Shown here piece by piece: positions 1 to 6,646 of a stretch of DNA of 19,422 bases. The DNA comes from Verrucomicrobiota bacterium (lineage in GTDB: Bacteria; Verrucomicrobiota; Kiritimatiellia; Kiritimatiellales; Tichowtungiaceae). The position numbers were made by a program, and so were the translations under genes. Location: positions 1-19,422 of the forward strand of contig JAUXCB010000002.1 in assembly GCA_030619095.1 (NCBI GenBank). Reading direction: 5' to 3'. The notes below the pieces were generated by a model. That model ran no database searches, was not told where the DNA came from, and was given only the letters and a program-made list of their open reading frames with translations. The first letter of the stretch is position 1. The number at the start of each line of letters is the position of its first letter.

Positions 1-93
1 GACTCCCGGCATCGCCCGGAAGTGTTCGATTTCGGGGTATCGTTTCCCAAGAGCCTCCGCTTCGCGTAAGGCCATACGCTGTCCAACGCCAAC
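1..93 (-). pseudogene. Partial IS110-family transposase fragment (continues off the left edge)
   Basis: On the minus strand the frame from 93 down to 1 is open and reads VGVGQRMALREAEALG, then KRYPEIEHFRAMPGV, and runs off the window. A run of 'RYPE...PGV' resembles the start of the Transposase_20 (IS116/IS110/IS902) domain, which usually opens with an 'IPGVGP' motif after a helix ending in 'RYPE'. The upstream, N-terminal part of such a protein should lie to the right, but that position is occupied by the REP-type transposase element and then by an unrelated HAD gene. The fragment is therefore probably a 5'-truncated relic. Only about 30 residues are visible, so the family call is tentative. 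Confidence 0.4.
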
Positions 94-118
94 GGGGTCA
101 GTCCGGGAATTTAGGAAT
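94..118 (+). repeat. Left terminal inverted repeat of the RAYT element
   Basis: This 25-bp sequence begins GGGGTCAGTCCGGGAATTTA and is the near-perfect inverted partner of 1148-1172 (24/25). Its GGGGTCAG start resembles REP-type ends found beside Y1 transposases in many genomes. Confidence 0.75.
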
Positions 119-153
119 TGACCCGCCGGGCCGGAATTGATACCACCCATTCC

Positions 154-1155
154 ATGGCACGGAAACCGCGCATAGAATACCCTGGAGCGATCTACCATGT
201 GATGAGCCGGGGAAACCGGCAGGAGGCGATCTTTCTGGACGATAGGGATTGCACGACCTTCATCGATACGCTGAACGAGGCGTGCGGGAAGACCGGCTGG
301 CTGGTGCACGCCTTTGTCTTGATGGGCAATCACTACCACCTGTTGCTGGAAACCCCGGAAGCCAACCTCGTTGCGGGTATGAAATGGTTGCAGGGGACCT
401 ACACCCAGCGCTTCAACGCCCGTCACAAGCTCTGGGGGCATCTGCTGCAGGGCCACTACAAGGCCATGGTTGTCGATTCCTCGGGCGGGAACTATTTTTC
501 AACCCTTGGGAGCTATATCCATCTGAATCCGTCACGGGCTGGAATGCTTGACCGGGATTCTGGAAAGCTGGCCGACTATCGGTGGAGCAGCTTCCCGCTA
601 TACCTCCGCCCGTCCAGGCGGCCAGACTGGCTGGTTGTGGAGCGGGTGCTCGGAGAGCTTGGCGTGCAAGATGACCGGAAGGGCCTGGCGTGGTTCCAAC
701 AATACATGGCCAAGCGCGTGTTGGAGGTGGAGTCGTCTACAGACCCAAGGAAAGCAGATGACTCATGGGCGGAAATACGCCGGGGATGGTATTTGGGATC
801 CAGGGAATTCTGCGATGAACTGATGGATCGACTTGACGGTTCTTTGAAGAAGGCGCGACGGCATTCACTGAGCGGACGGGAGATGCGCCAGCACGATGAA
901 ACCGAGGCTGAACGCTTGCTGCAAGCCGGCTTGAAACGGTTGGGTTTGGATGAAGATAATTTGCAGGAGATGCCGAAGGGAGCCGATGAAAAAGCGGTTC
1001 TGGCCTGGTATCTTAGAAAGCACACGCTGGCGGGGCGGGCGTGGATTTCACAGCGACTAGTCATGGGGGACGAATCACGCATCACCAAGCTTGTGCGGGC
1101 TGTTAATCAGGAAAAGCATTATGCGAGACTAAGGGAAAAAATAGAGGATTCCTAA
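154..1155 (+). CDS. REP-associated tyrosine transposase (Y1_Tnp / TnpA_REP family)
   Basis: This 333-residue protein belongs to the Y1 (HUH) transposase family, single-strand DNA nucleases that cut REP palindromes through a tyrosine. The N-terminal domain (about residues 5-135) starts with RIEYPGAIYHVMSRGN, typical of TnpA_REP. The metal-binding HUH motif is H60-Y61-H62 in 'LMGNHYHLLLETP', and the likely catalytic tyrosine is Y121 in 'SYIHLNPSRAG'. The C-terminal third (about 285-325) has a helix-turn-helix look ('AWISQRLVMGDESRITKLVRAV'), as in long RAYT proteins. I chose the ATG at 154 because the protein begins MARKPRIEYPG there; the frame stays open upstream to a TTG at 118, but that part is not conserved-looking. 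No clear ribosome binding site is visible. The gene looks intact. It is the only gene in its element and is unrelated to its neighbours. Confidence 0.9.
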   Translation: MARKPRIEYPGAIYHVMSRGNRQEAIFLDDRDCTTFIDTLNEACGKTGWLVHAFVLMGNHYHLLLETPEANLVAGMKWLQGTYTQRFNARHKLWGHLLQGHYKAMVVDSSGGNYFSTLGSYIHLNPSRAGMLDRDSGKLADYRWSSFPLYLRPSRRPDWLVVERVLGELGVQDDRKGLAWFQQYMAKRVLEVESSTDPRKADDSWAEIRRGWYLGSREFCDELMDRLDGSLKKARRHSLSGREMRQHDETEAERLLQAGLKRLGLDEDNLQEMPKGADEKAVLAWYLRKHTLAGRAWISQRLVMGDESRITKLVRAVNQEKHYARLREKIEDS

Positions 1156-1172
1156 ATTCACGGACTGACCCC
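1148..1172 (+). repeat. Right terminal inverted repeat of the RAYT element; overlaps the HAD gene end
   Basis: This is the inverted partner of 94-118. Read on the minus strand it starts GGGGTCAGTCCGTGA. In the HAD reading frame this gives the final residues V-S-P (and part of the preceding Gly) and the TGA stop at 1160-1158. Confidence 0.75.
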
Positions 1173-1787
1173 CAAGCCTTTGGATTTAAAAAAGTCGTTT
1201 GCCGCGTCGTGGATGGCGGAGAGGTTTTCTGGAATAAACTGATGGGCCTGAATGCCGGCGGCGCGGGCGGCCTCAATATTATCGGCCCGGTCATCGATGA
1301 ACAGGCACTGCTCTCCATGGATGCCGAGATTCTCCAGCAGGTGGCGGTAGATTTCAGCATTCGGTTTGCGGGCTCCAATTTCATAGGAGAGGAACAGGCC
1401 GGTCGCGCCGTCGAAAAACCCGGGCCAGTTTCGTTCGATCGCCTCGATGTGGTGTTCGGCGATGTTGCTCAGCGTGTAAACCGGCAGACCGCGCTCAATC
1501 GCCTCGCGAAAAAGTCCGCGCCCTGTTTCATTGACCGTGAACATTTTCTGCCAAACGCCGATCAGATCGTCCACCGTCCAGGAAAGCCCTTTGGCCTCAT
1601 TCAGGTAGTCCACAAATGCCTGGTCGCTGATGACGCCCTCCTCCACCGCGTGGTGCATCTCCAAATCGCGCTCCGTCGACCGTTCGACCGCTATGCCCGA
1701 ATCTTCGGCGATGCGATCCAGCAGCACCTGAAAGTCGAAGTCGACCAGTACATTGCCAATATCAAAAAGAAAATATTTCGGATTCAT
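1158..1787 (-). CDS. HAD-superfamily hydrolase, subfamily IA (YihX-like phosphatase)
   Basis: The 209-residue protein has all four HAD motifs. Motif I is FDIGNVLVDFD with nucleophile D9; the G at the usual second Asp position is normal in YihX-type enzymes. Motif II is S107 in 'YTLSN', motif III K141 in 'GARKPNAEIY', and motif IV D165-D166 in 'CLFIDDRADNIEAA'. A helical cap occupies about residues 18-90. Relatives dephosphorylate sugar phosphates or other small cytosolic metabolites; the substrate cannot be read from sequence. I start at the ATG at 1787; a GTG codon directly before it (1790) is also in frame. The last residues (VSP) and the TGA stop are encoded by the right end of the neighbouring RAYT element, so the original C-terminus has probably been replaced by a few residues. 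The catalytic fold ends well before that point. Confidence 0.9.
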   Translation of the reverse strand: MNPKYFLFDIGNVLVDFDFQVLLDRIAEDSGIAVERSTERDLEMHHAVEEGVISDQAFVDYLNEAKGLSWTVDDLIGVWQKMFTVNETGRGLFREAIERGLPVYTLSNIAEHHIEAIERNWPGFFDGATGLFLSYEIGARKPNAEIYRHLLENLGIHGEQCLFIDDRADNIEAARAAGIQAHQFIPENLSAIHDAANDFFKSKGLGVSP

Positions 1788-1794
1788 CACCCGG

Positions 1795-1809
1795 TTCCAA
1801 TCCTTGGAA
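1795..1809. repeat. Short palindrome TTCCAA-TCC-TTGGAA (family A copy)
   Basis: Perfect 6-bp arms separated by 3 bp, lying a few bases upstream of the HAD start, between the divergent HAD and malic enzyme genes. The same N3-spaced palindrome recurs at 7546, 16707, 17060 and 17090, and in degenerate form elsewhere in the window. It could be an operator or a dispersed repeat. Confidence 0.6.
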
Positions 1810-1826
1810 AAAATGAGCGCCTATTG

Positions 1827-1841
1827 TTCCAGACTTTGGAA
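1827..1841. repeat. Short palindrome TTCCAG-ACT-TTGGAA (family A variant)
   Basis: A second copy of the N3-spaced palindrome with 5 of 6 arm positions paired, 17 bp after the first one, in the same divergent promoter region. Confidence 0.45.
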
Positions 1842-1872
1842 TGCATGCAAACCGATTCGCGGCTGAATCGAC

Positions 1873-1900
1873 TTGCCCGAAAAAAAATGATCAGTACGAT
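1873..1900 (+). promoter_or_regulatory. Possible sigma70-type promoter of the malic enzyme gene
   Basis: TTGCCC (1873-1878) and TACGAT (1895-1900) are separated by 16 bp; each matches the consensus hexamer at 4 of 6 positions. It lies 28 bp upstream of the malic enzyme start. This is a weak match and is inference only. Confidence 0.3.
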
Positions 1901-1927
1901 AGGCGGCTTGATTTAAGGAATTTGACT

Positions 1928-3343
1928 ATGAAAATTAATCCATCCCCCAGTTTCAGTATTGATCTGACCGTTGAATCGACTCTCGACCGTCCGGCTCTCG
2001 AACGAATCATTACAGACACGGAAGGCGTGAGCGCCCTCGCCGAAGGCGCGGGCAGCCCCTTCCGCTTTGTGGTCTATGCACGCGATGACACCCATCAGGA
2101 AGAAATCATCCAGGCATTGGAAAAGACAGAAGGAACTCAGGTTCTCTCCGCCGACGAAATTACCTTCCGCTCGCACATTGGCGGGAAGATTGAAACGTTG
2201 AACAAAATGGATCTGGCCGCACCGGGTGCCATGTCGATCGCTTACACGCCGGGCGTCGGGCGCGTCTGTATGTCCATCAACGAAGATGTCGCGCGCGCGG
2301 ACAAGCTGACGATCAAAAACAATATGGTTGCGATTGTATCCGACGGTACGGCGGTGCTCGGCCTCGGCGATATCGGCCCTGAAGCGGCGATGCCGGTGAT
2401 GGAAGGCAAGGCGATGCTCTTTAAGGGATTCGGCGGCGTGGACGCCTTCCCGATCTGTCTGGACACGAAAGATCCCGAGGAAATCATTAAAACGGTCAAA
2501 CTGCTCGCGCCGACCTTCGGCGGGATCAACCTCGAAGATATTTCGGCTCCGCGTTGCTTTGAAATCGAGGAGCGGCTGAAGGCCGAACTCGATATTCCGG
2601 TGTTTCACGACGACCAGCACGGCACGGCCGTGGTTTCGCTCGCGGCGCTCTTCAATGCACTGAAGATCACCGGCAAAAAGATGGAAGAGCTGAAGGTGAT
2701 CGTCAACGGCGTTGGCGCGGCCGGCATCGCCTGTTCGAAGATTTTCATGGAAGCGGGCGTTCAAAACATTGTCGGCTTCGACCGCACCGGCGCGATCTAC
2801 CGCGGCCGCACCGAAAAAATGAACGTCGCCAAAGACTGGTTTGCTGAACACACCAACCCGAACAACGAACAGGGAACGCTCAGCGAAAGCATGCATGGGG
2901 CCGACCTGTTCCTCGGCGTCTCCGCGCCGGGCTGCATCACCGCTGAAGATGTCAAAAACATGGCGCCGGATCCGATCATTTTCGCGATGGCCAACCCGAT
3001 CCCGGAAATCATGCCGGAAGAGGCTCTGCCCCACGCGCGTATTATGGCGACCGGCCGCTCCGACTATCCCAACCAGATCAACAACGTGCTCTGCTTCCCC
3101 GGCATCTTTAAGGGCGCACTGCGCTGCCGCTCGAGCGGCATCAGCGAGGGAATGAAAGTGGCCGCAGCCCATGCGATCGCCAACCTGATCCCCGACGACA
3201 AACTCTGCGAGGAGTACATCATCCCGTCCGTTTTTGACGAAGGCGTGGCGGAGGCCGTGGCCGATGCGGTGGAGCGCGTTGCACGCGAAGAAGGCCTGGC
3301 CCGCGATGTGATCGACGACTCAACACTCTACAAACTACGTTGA
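1928..3343 (+). CDS. NAD(P)-dependent malic enzyme with N-terminal ACT-like domain
   Basis: This 471-residue protein catalyses oxidative decarboxylation of malate to pyruvate in the cytosol. Residues about 8-75 look like an ACT regulatory domain ahead of the catalytic part, a known arrangement among bacterial malic enzymes. The malic N-terminal domain (about 80-240) contains 'AYTPGVGRV' with a conserved Tyr, 'SDGTAVLGLGDIGPEAAMPVMEGKA', 'NLEDISAPRCFEIEERL' and the metal-binding 'FHDDQHGTA' (D228, D229). The dinucleotide fold has 'VNGVGAAGIA' (about 259-268), followed by an Asp ('GFDRTG') that suggests a preference for NAD. I chose the ATG at 1928 because AAGGA lies 8 bp upstream; the frame is open further upstream (to 1841), but that part overlaps the promoter and palindrome region. 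The gene is monocistronic and convergent with ftsZ. No frameshift is visible. Confidence 0.93.
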   Translation: MKINPSPSFSIDLTVESTLDRPALERIITDTEGVSALAEGAGSPFRFVVYARDDTHQEEIIQALEKTEGTQVLSADEITFRSHIGGKIETLNKMDLAAPGAMSIAYTPGVGRVCMSINEDVARADKLTIKNNMVAIVSDGTAVLGLGDIGPEAAMPVMEGKAMLFKGFGGVDAFPICLDTKDPEEIIKTVKLLAPTFGGINLEDISAPRCFEIEERLKAELDIPVFHDDQHGTAVVSLAALFNALKITGKKMEELKVIVNGVGAAGIACSKIFMEAGVQNIVGFDRTGAIYRGRTEKMNVAKDWFAEHTNPNNEQGTLSESMHGADLFLGVSAPGCITAEDVKNMAPDPIIFAMANPIPEIMPEEALPHARIMATGRSDYPNQINNVLCFPGIFKGALRCRSSGISEGMKVAAAHAIANLIPDDKLCEEYIIPSVFDEGVAEAVADAVERVAREEGLARDVIDDSTLYKLR

Positions 3344-3444
3344 TCGCCAGAGTATACACGGGGATTAAAGAGAATGAACCCTCTCAAAACCACACGTTTA
3401 AAGGTCTATTAATCCTAAAACGAACTCGCCGGGGAGAGGTGATT

Positions 3445-4566
3445 TTATCTCGGAAGCTTTATTTTTCGCCGGAGATAGGTGGGGATATCGAGGTCTTCTC
3501 CGCGCCAGATGGTTCGTTCGGAGCCACCAAATTCGCGCGAACGCGGCTTAAGGACTCCGGGTAATTCGCCCTGCCCTTCGTCTCCGGAAGCGGGTCGGAG
3601 CCCGCCATGCCCATCATCGACCAACGGTTGTTTCCACGCCTCAGCAGCCAAAACCATACAGGCGACCTGCCCGGAAAAAGCGGGATCGATTGCAATCCCC
3701 ATTTTGACCCAACAGGATTCATTATCCGGAATAATCCGCTCCATAATTTTCTGAGCCTCGGAGAGCGTGAGATCCTCTCCGCCGGTGATGCCCGCGAGTA
3801 GGCCAGGCGCTTTTTTGAAGATGGCACCATCGTTTGCGAGCGGATGCGTCCGAAGCGAATCGAGCAGCTGGTCTATACGCCCTTCGCCGGAGGCAGATGC
3901 ACAGGAGAAGCGGCAGGTGGCATCGCAATAGTGAAGCAGGGTATGAAGGTCGGCAAAGTCGAGATTGAAAATACCAGTTTGTGAGAGAAGTCGCCACAAC
4001 CCGACCACGCCGGCCGCAACGGTTTCTCCGCTTCGATCTAAGCTGTCTGTCAAGAGTGCATCGCCATCCGGCTGAATACGCTTGTTGGGCATTTGAACAA
4101 TGGCATCGGCATAGGTGCGTAGACGGCGCAGGCTGTCGCGGGCTTTACCGCGCACAACACCGCCTTCGAAATCAAACGGCAAAATGGTGAAAAAGAGCGT
4201 GTGGGCACCCGCGATGCGGGCCATGCGGGCGATGACGGGAGCCGCACCGCTGCCAAACCCGCTGCCCAGCCCCACCACCACCAAAAGCAGATCGACTCCG
4301 CTAAGAAGAATTTCAATCTGCCGGGAGGAGGCTTCCGCGCACCGTCGGCCGATTTCCAAGTCGCCGCCCGCGCTCAACCCGTCCGTAACCCCTTTTCCGA
4401 GCGTGATGCGCTGTTCAACGTGCGTACAGCTTTGCAGTGTCTGGAGATCACAGTCCATGATGGCAAATTCCATATTGTCCGGAGCATTCTGAGCCATTCG
4501 TTCGATACTGAAGCATCCGGCACCGCCAAGTCCAAGAACCAGGATTCGTTTAGCCTCCTCATTCAT
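3445..4566 (-). CDS. ftsZ: Cell division protein FtsZ (divergent tubulin homologue)
   Basis: FtsZ is the cytosolic GTPase that polymerises into the division ring. This 373-residue copy opens with ILVLGLGGAGCFSIERM (residues 8-24), the counterpart of the FtsZ T1 loop. The tubulin signature, normally GGGTGTG, appears as GSGFGSG at 101-107, followed by the usual AAPVIA. The T7 catalytic loop is intact: NLDFAD at 201-206. The C-terminal peptide is EDLDIPTYLRRKIKLPR (357-373), which resembles the FtsZ tail that binds FtsA and ZipA. A low-complexity linker (about 318-356) precedes it. The start at 4566 has GGGAGG about 5 bp upstream. The ATG lies within the last codons of the read-through frame of ftsA, an 8-bp overlap typical of coupled ftsA-ftsZ. 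The altered G-box and the loss of the Asn residues of the T1 loop are unusual for FtsZ. Position in a dcw cluster and the T7 loop make the identity firm. Confidence 0.9.
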   Translation of the reverse strand: MNEEAKRILVLGLGGAGCFSIERMAQNAPDNMEFAIMDCDLQTLQSCTHVEQRITLGKGVTDGLSAGGDLEIGRRCAEASSRQIEILLSGVDLLLVVVGLGSGFGSGAAPVIARMARIAGAHTLFFTILPFDFEGGVVRGKARDSLRRLRTYADAIVQMPNKRIQPDGDALLTDSLDRSGETVAAGVVGLWRLLSQTGIFNLDFADLHTLLHYCDATCRFSCASASGEGRIDQLLDSLRTHPLANDGAIFKKAPGLLAGITGGEDLTLSEAQKIMERIIPDNESCWVKMGIAIDPAFSGQVACMVLAAEAWKQPLVDDGHGGLRPASGDEGQGELPGVLKPRSREFGGSERTIWRGEDLDIPTYLRRKIKLPR

Positions 4567-4714
4567 GGGAGCCTCCCCATAATTTCGAGATCCATCCACC
4601 CAGAACCGAGGGCTTCCGGGGGAGCTCCTCCATCTGGGAAACGGCATAATGGACACAGCCTAATACGGAGGCAAAACGCGCGCCCTCCCCTTTGGTGGAA
4701 ATTCCGATACTATC
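4559..4714 (-). other. ftsA: In-frame C-terminal tail of FtsA beyond an amber codon
   Basis: Directly after the TAG at 4717-4715 the ftsA frame continues for 51 sense codons and ends with TGA at 4561-4559. The encoded tail contains 'GEGARFASVLGCVHYAVSQ', which fits the usual end of the FtsA ATPase domain (normally '...P.YATAVGLL.YG'). It then has a short linker and 'LGGWISKLWGG', a Trp-containing amphipathic stretch like the FtsA membrane-targeting helix. Adding it to the 357 residues upstream gives 409 residues plus the amber position, close to the usual FtsA length of about 400-420. The tail could be made by read-through, or it may show that the TAG is a point mutation or sequence error. 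What is seen is the open frame; its expression is inference. Confidence 0.8.
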
Positions 4715-5788
4715 CTACAATTTCCCAATTTGAGCTGGCGCGTTAAAAACCTGCCGCGCGAGATCCGCGGCTCCTTCCATGGCGGACCCCCCCCCGGTGA
4801 GCATGATGCCCGCACTGAGCACACCGGAGAGTCCGCGCTCTTCAATCTGATCGGCAATCAGACGGAAGGTTTCTTCCATCCGCGCATGGATGATGATGTG
4901 CAGCGCGGAGGAGCGCACGACCCGTCCGCTGAATCCGCCCTCGGCCGGAATGGAAATATTTTGCTCTCTATCCATTCGATTGAGCACCGCACTGCCAGCC
5001 TCTTTTTTGAGTGCTTCGGCCTGCCGACGATTGATGCTCAGCCCGCTGCAAATATCGGCGGTGATATGATCGCCGCCCACGGCGATCGATCCGGCGAGCC
5101 TCACCAGTCCGGCATTGTAGACGAGGAAGTCTGTGGTTCCACCGCCCAAATCGATCACGACCGACCCGGCGAGTTTCTGCTCGGGGGTCAGCACGGCGAG
5201 TGCGGAGCAGAAGCCGCTGAATGCGGCATCTGCGCACGTGACGGGGACATTCTGCATCAGTCTCTTCAAGTTCTCAACCGTCGGGCGGCGGCCATGAATG
5301 AGCATCATTTCAACTTTCAAATCCTCGGCCGGCATGCCGACGGGATTGACAACGCCTCCCCGTCCGTCGACTTCAAAGTTCTGCTGAAGGGTATGCAGGC
5401 GTACGCGATCGTCGGACAATGGAATTTTGCGGGCCACCTCGAGTGCGTGCTCAACATCCTCCGTTGAGATTTCGCCGCCAACCTCTTCATACATATTGAG
5501 AACCGGGATCCCCGCCCGGTGAAGGCGGCTTTCCACCTGCCCGCCGGAAGCGGCCAGATAGATTCGCTCGCCGATGGATCGGTGGGCGTTGGCCTCTGCG
5601 GTTTCGAGCGCCCGCCGGACGGATTCGAGTGCGAGCTCAAACTCGATAATTTCGCCTTTACGTACTCCGCGCGATTCGCACTCGCCAACCCCCACCACCA
5701 TCAGGACGTTATCTTCACGCACTTCTCCCATTAACACCTTAACGGTCGTGGTGCCGATCTCCAGAGCGGTGATAAACGGTGCGGTCAT
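4715..5788 (-). CDS. ftsA: Cell division protein FtsA (ends early at an in-frame TAG)
   Basis: FtsA is the actin-like ATPase that ties FtsZ to the inner membrane. Visible actin-fold motifs are phosphate-1 EIGTTTVKVL (10-19), domain 1C around 'SGGQVESRL' (81-89), phosphate-2 DLGGGTTD (213-220) and the adenosine motif 'GIMLTGGGS' (327-335). The frame stops at a TAG (4717-4715) after 'VFNAPAQIGKL', giving 357 residues. That lacks the last beta-strand and helix of the fold and the membrane-targeting helix, all of which are encoded in the same frame just downstream. The start at 5788 gives MTAPFITALEIG, the expected N-terminus, 13 bp after the ftsQ stop. An in-frame start at 5842 would overlap ftsQ. 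The gene is in a tight operon, ftsQ-ftsA-ftsZ. Confidence 0.9.
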   Translation of the reverse strand: MTAPFITALEIGTTTVKVLMGEVREDNVLMVVGVGECESRGVRKGEIIEFELALESVRRALETAEANAHRSIGERIYLAASGGQVESRLHRAGIPVLNMYEEVGGEISTEDVEHALEVARKIPLSDDRVRLHTLQQNFEVDGRGGVVNPVGMPAEDLKVEMMLIHGRRPTVENLKRLMQNVPVTCADAAFSGFCSALAVLTPEQKLAGSVVIDLGGGTTDFLVYNAGLVRLAGSIAVGGDHITADICSGLSINRRQAEALKKEAGSAVLNRMDREQNISIPAEGGFSGRVVRSSALHIIIHARMEETFRLIADQIEERGLSGVLSAGIMLTGGGSAMEGAADLARQVFNAPAQIGKL

Positions 5789-5801
5789 ACGGGGAAAATC
5801 C

Positions 5802-6620
5802 TTACCAATAGGTCGTCGGAACGTTAATTCCATCCGGAACAAGGTCTACCGTTTTCACACGATCTCCCTGGTCACGGGCCATCTGCATCACGCGAACGAG
5901 ACGGATCAGTTTTTCGCGGGCCGAATGGCGCGGGAACTGAGCCGTGACCTCATCATTTAACTCGGCCCGGATAAAGTCGGAGTAATGTAAATTAAACCTC
6001 TTGAACTTGATTTTGGAGCCGAGGCCAAGGGAATCTGCTGTAGAAAGGAGGTCCAGAACATACTGCACGCCGGAATCCTCCAACTGCTCACCGGGGCGTA
6101 ATTTGTCAAGTTGGAGTCCGTCAATTAATGGCAGGGACTGGCCGGTTCGTGTCGCAGGCAAGACGACCCCGTGGCGATCCAGAAGGAAGGGAAGCCCGCG
6201 ACGGGTCCAGCGGATTTGCGCCAATGCATCGCGCTCAACCACTTGGATCATCAGTGTGTCGGGCAATTTGCGCTGAATACGAATGGATTCAATCAGAGGA
6301 ACGGAAGAAAGGTTTTTTCGCACAGCCTTGAAGTCAACGGCAAACAGATTGACTCCCTGCGGGATATCTGCATAGGCCAACAGCTTGGCAGTAGAGAGTC
6401 TTCCATCCGAAGTGATGTTGATCTGCTTGTGCTTAAAGCGTGGATTGCGAGAGAAGAGGAAAGATCCGCCAAGGGAAACAAGCTGATAAAGACCAAAGAG
6501 AATGGCACCCAGGAGCAGAAGGAGGAAAAGAACGGCGAGACCGCGCCGGGCGAAAAGACCCTGAGAAGAGTTGGTTTTACTGTAATATTTGCGTTTTTTT
6601 TTCTTTTTCGCCGCCATCAT
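5802..6620 (-). CDS. ftsQ: Cell division protein FtsQ (POTRA-domain divisome protein)
   Basis: FtsQ is a single-pass inner-membrane protein that links early and late divisome proteins. The 272-residue protein has a Lys/Arg-rich cytoplasmic start (AAKKKKKRKYYSK), one transmembrane helix (about 27-48, 'LAVLFLLLLLGAILFGLYQLV'-type run), a POTRA domain (about 62-131, 'INITSDGRLSTAKLLAYADI' through 'IQRKLPDTLMIQVVER') and an FtsQ-type beta domain after it. The POTRA end 'RKLPDTLMIQVVER' is characteristic. Two adjacent ATG codons are possible (6620 and 6617); GGAGGG lies 3 and 6 bp upstream respectively, so the second may be preferred. The gene lies between ddl and ftsA, the usual place. Overall conservation is low, as normal for FtsQ, so context carries part of the call. 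Confidence 0.88.
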   Translation of the reverse strand: MMAAKKKKKRKYYSKTNSSQGLFARRGLAVLFLLLLLGAILFGLYQLVSLGGSFLFSRNPRFKHKQINITSDGRLSTAKLLAYADIPQGVNLFAVDFKAVRKNLSSVPLIESIRIQRKLPDTLMIQVVERDALAQIRWTRRGLPFLLDRHGVVLPATRTGQSLPLIDGLQLDKLRPGEQLEDSGVQYVLDLLSTADSLGLGSKIKFKRFNLHYSDFIRAELNDEVTAQFPRHSAREKLIRLVRVMQMARDQGDRVKTVDLVPDGINVPTTYW

Positions 6621-6646
6621 CCACCCTCCGTCACTACTGCACCCGT

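Larger units (their letters stand above)
94..1172 (+). mobile_element. REP-associated (RAYT-type) transposase element with terminal inverted repeats
   Basis: Two copies of a 25-bp sequence face each other at 94-118 (starting GGGGTCAGTCCG) and 1148-1172 (ending CGGACTGACCCC). They match at 24 of 25 positions when one is reverse-complemented; the difference is GGGAAT versus GTGAAT. Between them lies a single Y1/HUH transposase gene. RAYT proteins are known to act on REP-type palindromes that flank them, so the pair is best read as the ends of one unit. The right end runs into the HAD gene and provides its stop codon. The left end abuts a transposase-like fragment. I saw no convincing target-site duplication. 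Confidence 0.75.

Noticed and set aside
1913..3172. Long minus-strand open frame (419 codons) opposite the malic enzyme
   Set aside because: The plus-strand frame has full malic enzyme motifs. The opposite frame is rich in His/Arg/Ala without any recognisable fold, as expected for a shadow of a GC-rich gene.
3340..3564. Small plus-strand open frame after the malic enzyme
   Set aside because: It overlaps the 3' end of ftsZ on the other strand, lacks a ribosome binding site and resembles nothing. The convergent gap 3344-3444 shows no clear terminator either; the GGATTAA/TTAATCC pair there is short and far apart.
4715..4717. Genome-wide reassignment of TAG to an amino acid
   Set aside because: argS ends at a TAG right where the protein should end, and the edge gene at 19399 also appears to end in TAG, so TAG acts as a stop elsewhere in the window.
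4660..4857. Minus-strand frame spanning the ftsA stop, as a possible frameshift continuation
   Set aside because: It is in another frame. The original ftsA frame itself continues after the TAG with matching FtsA sequence, so no frameshift is needed.
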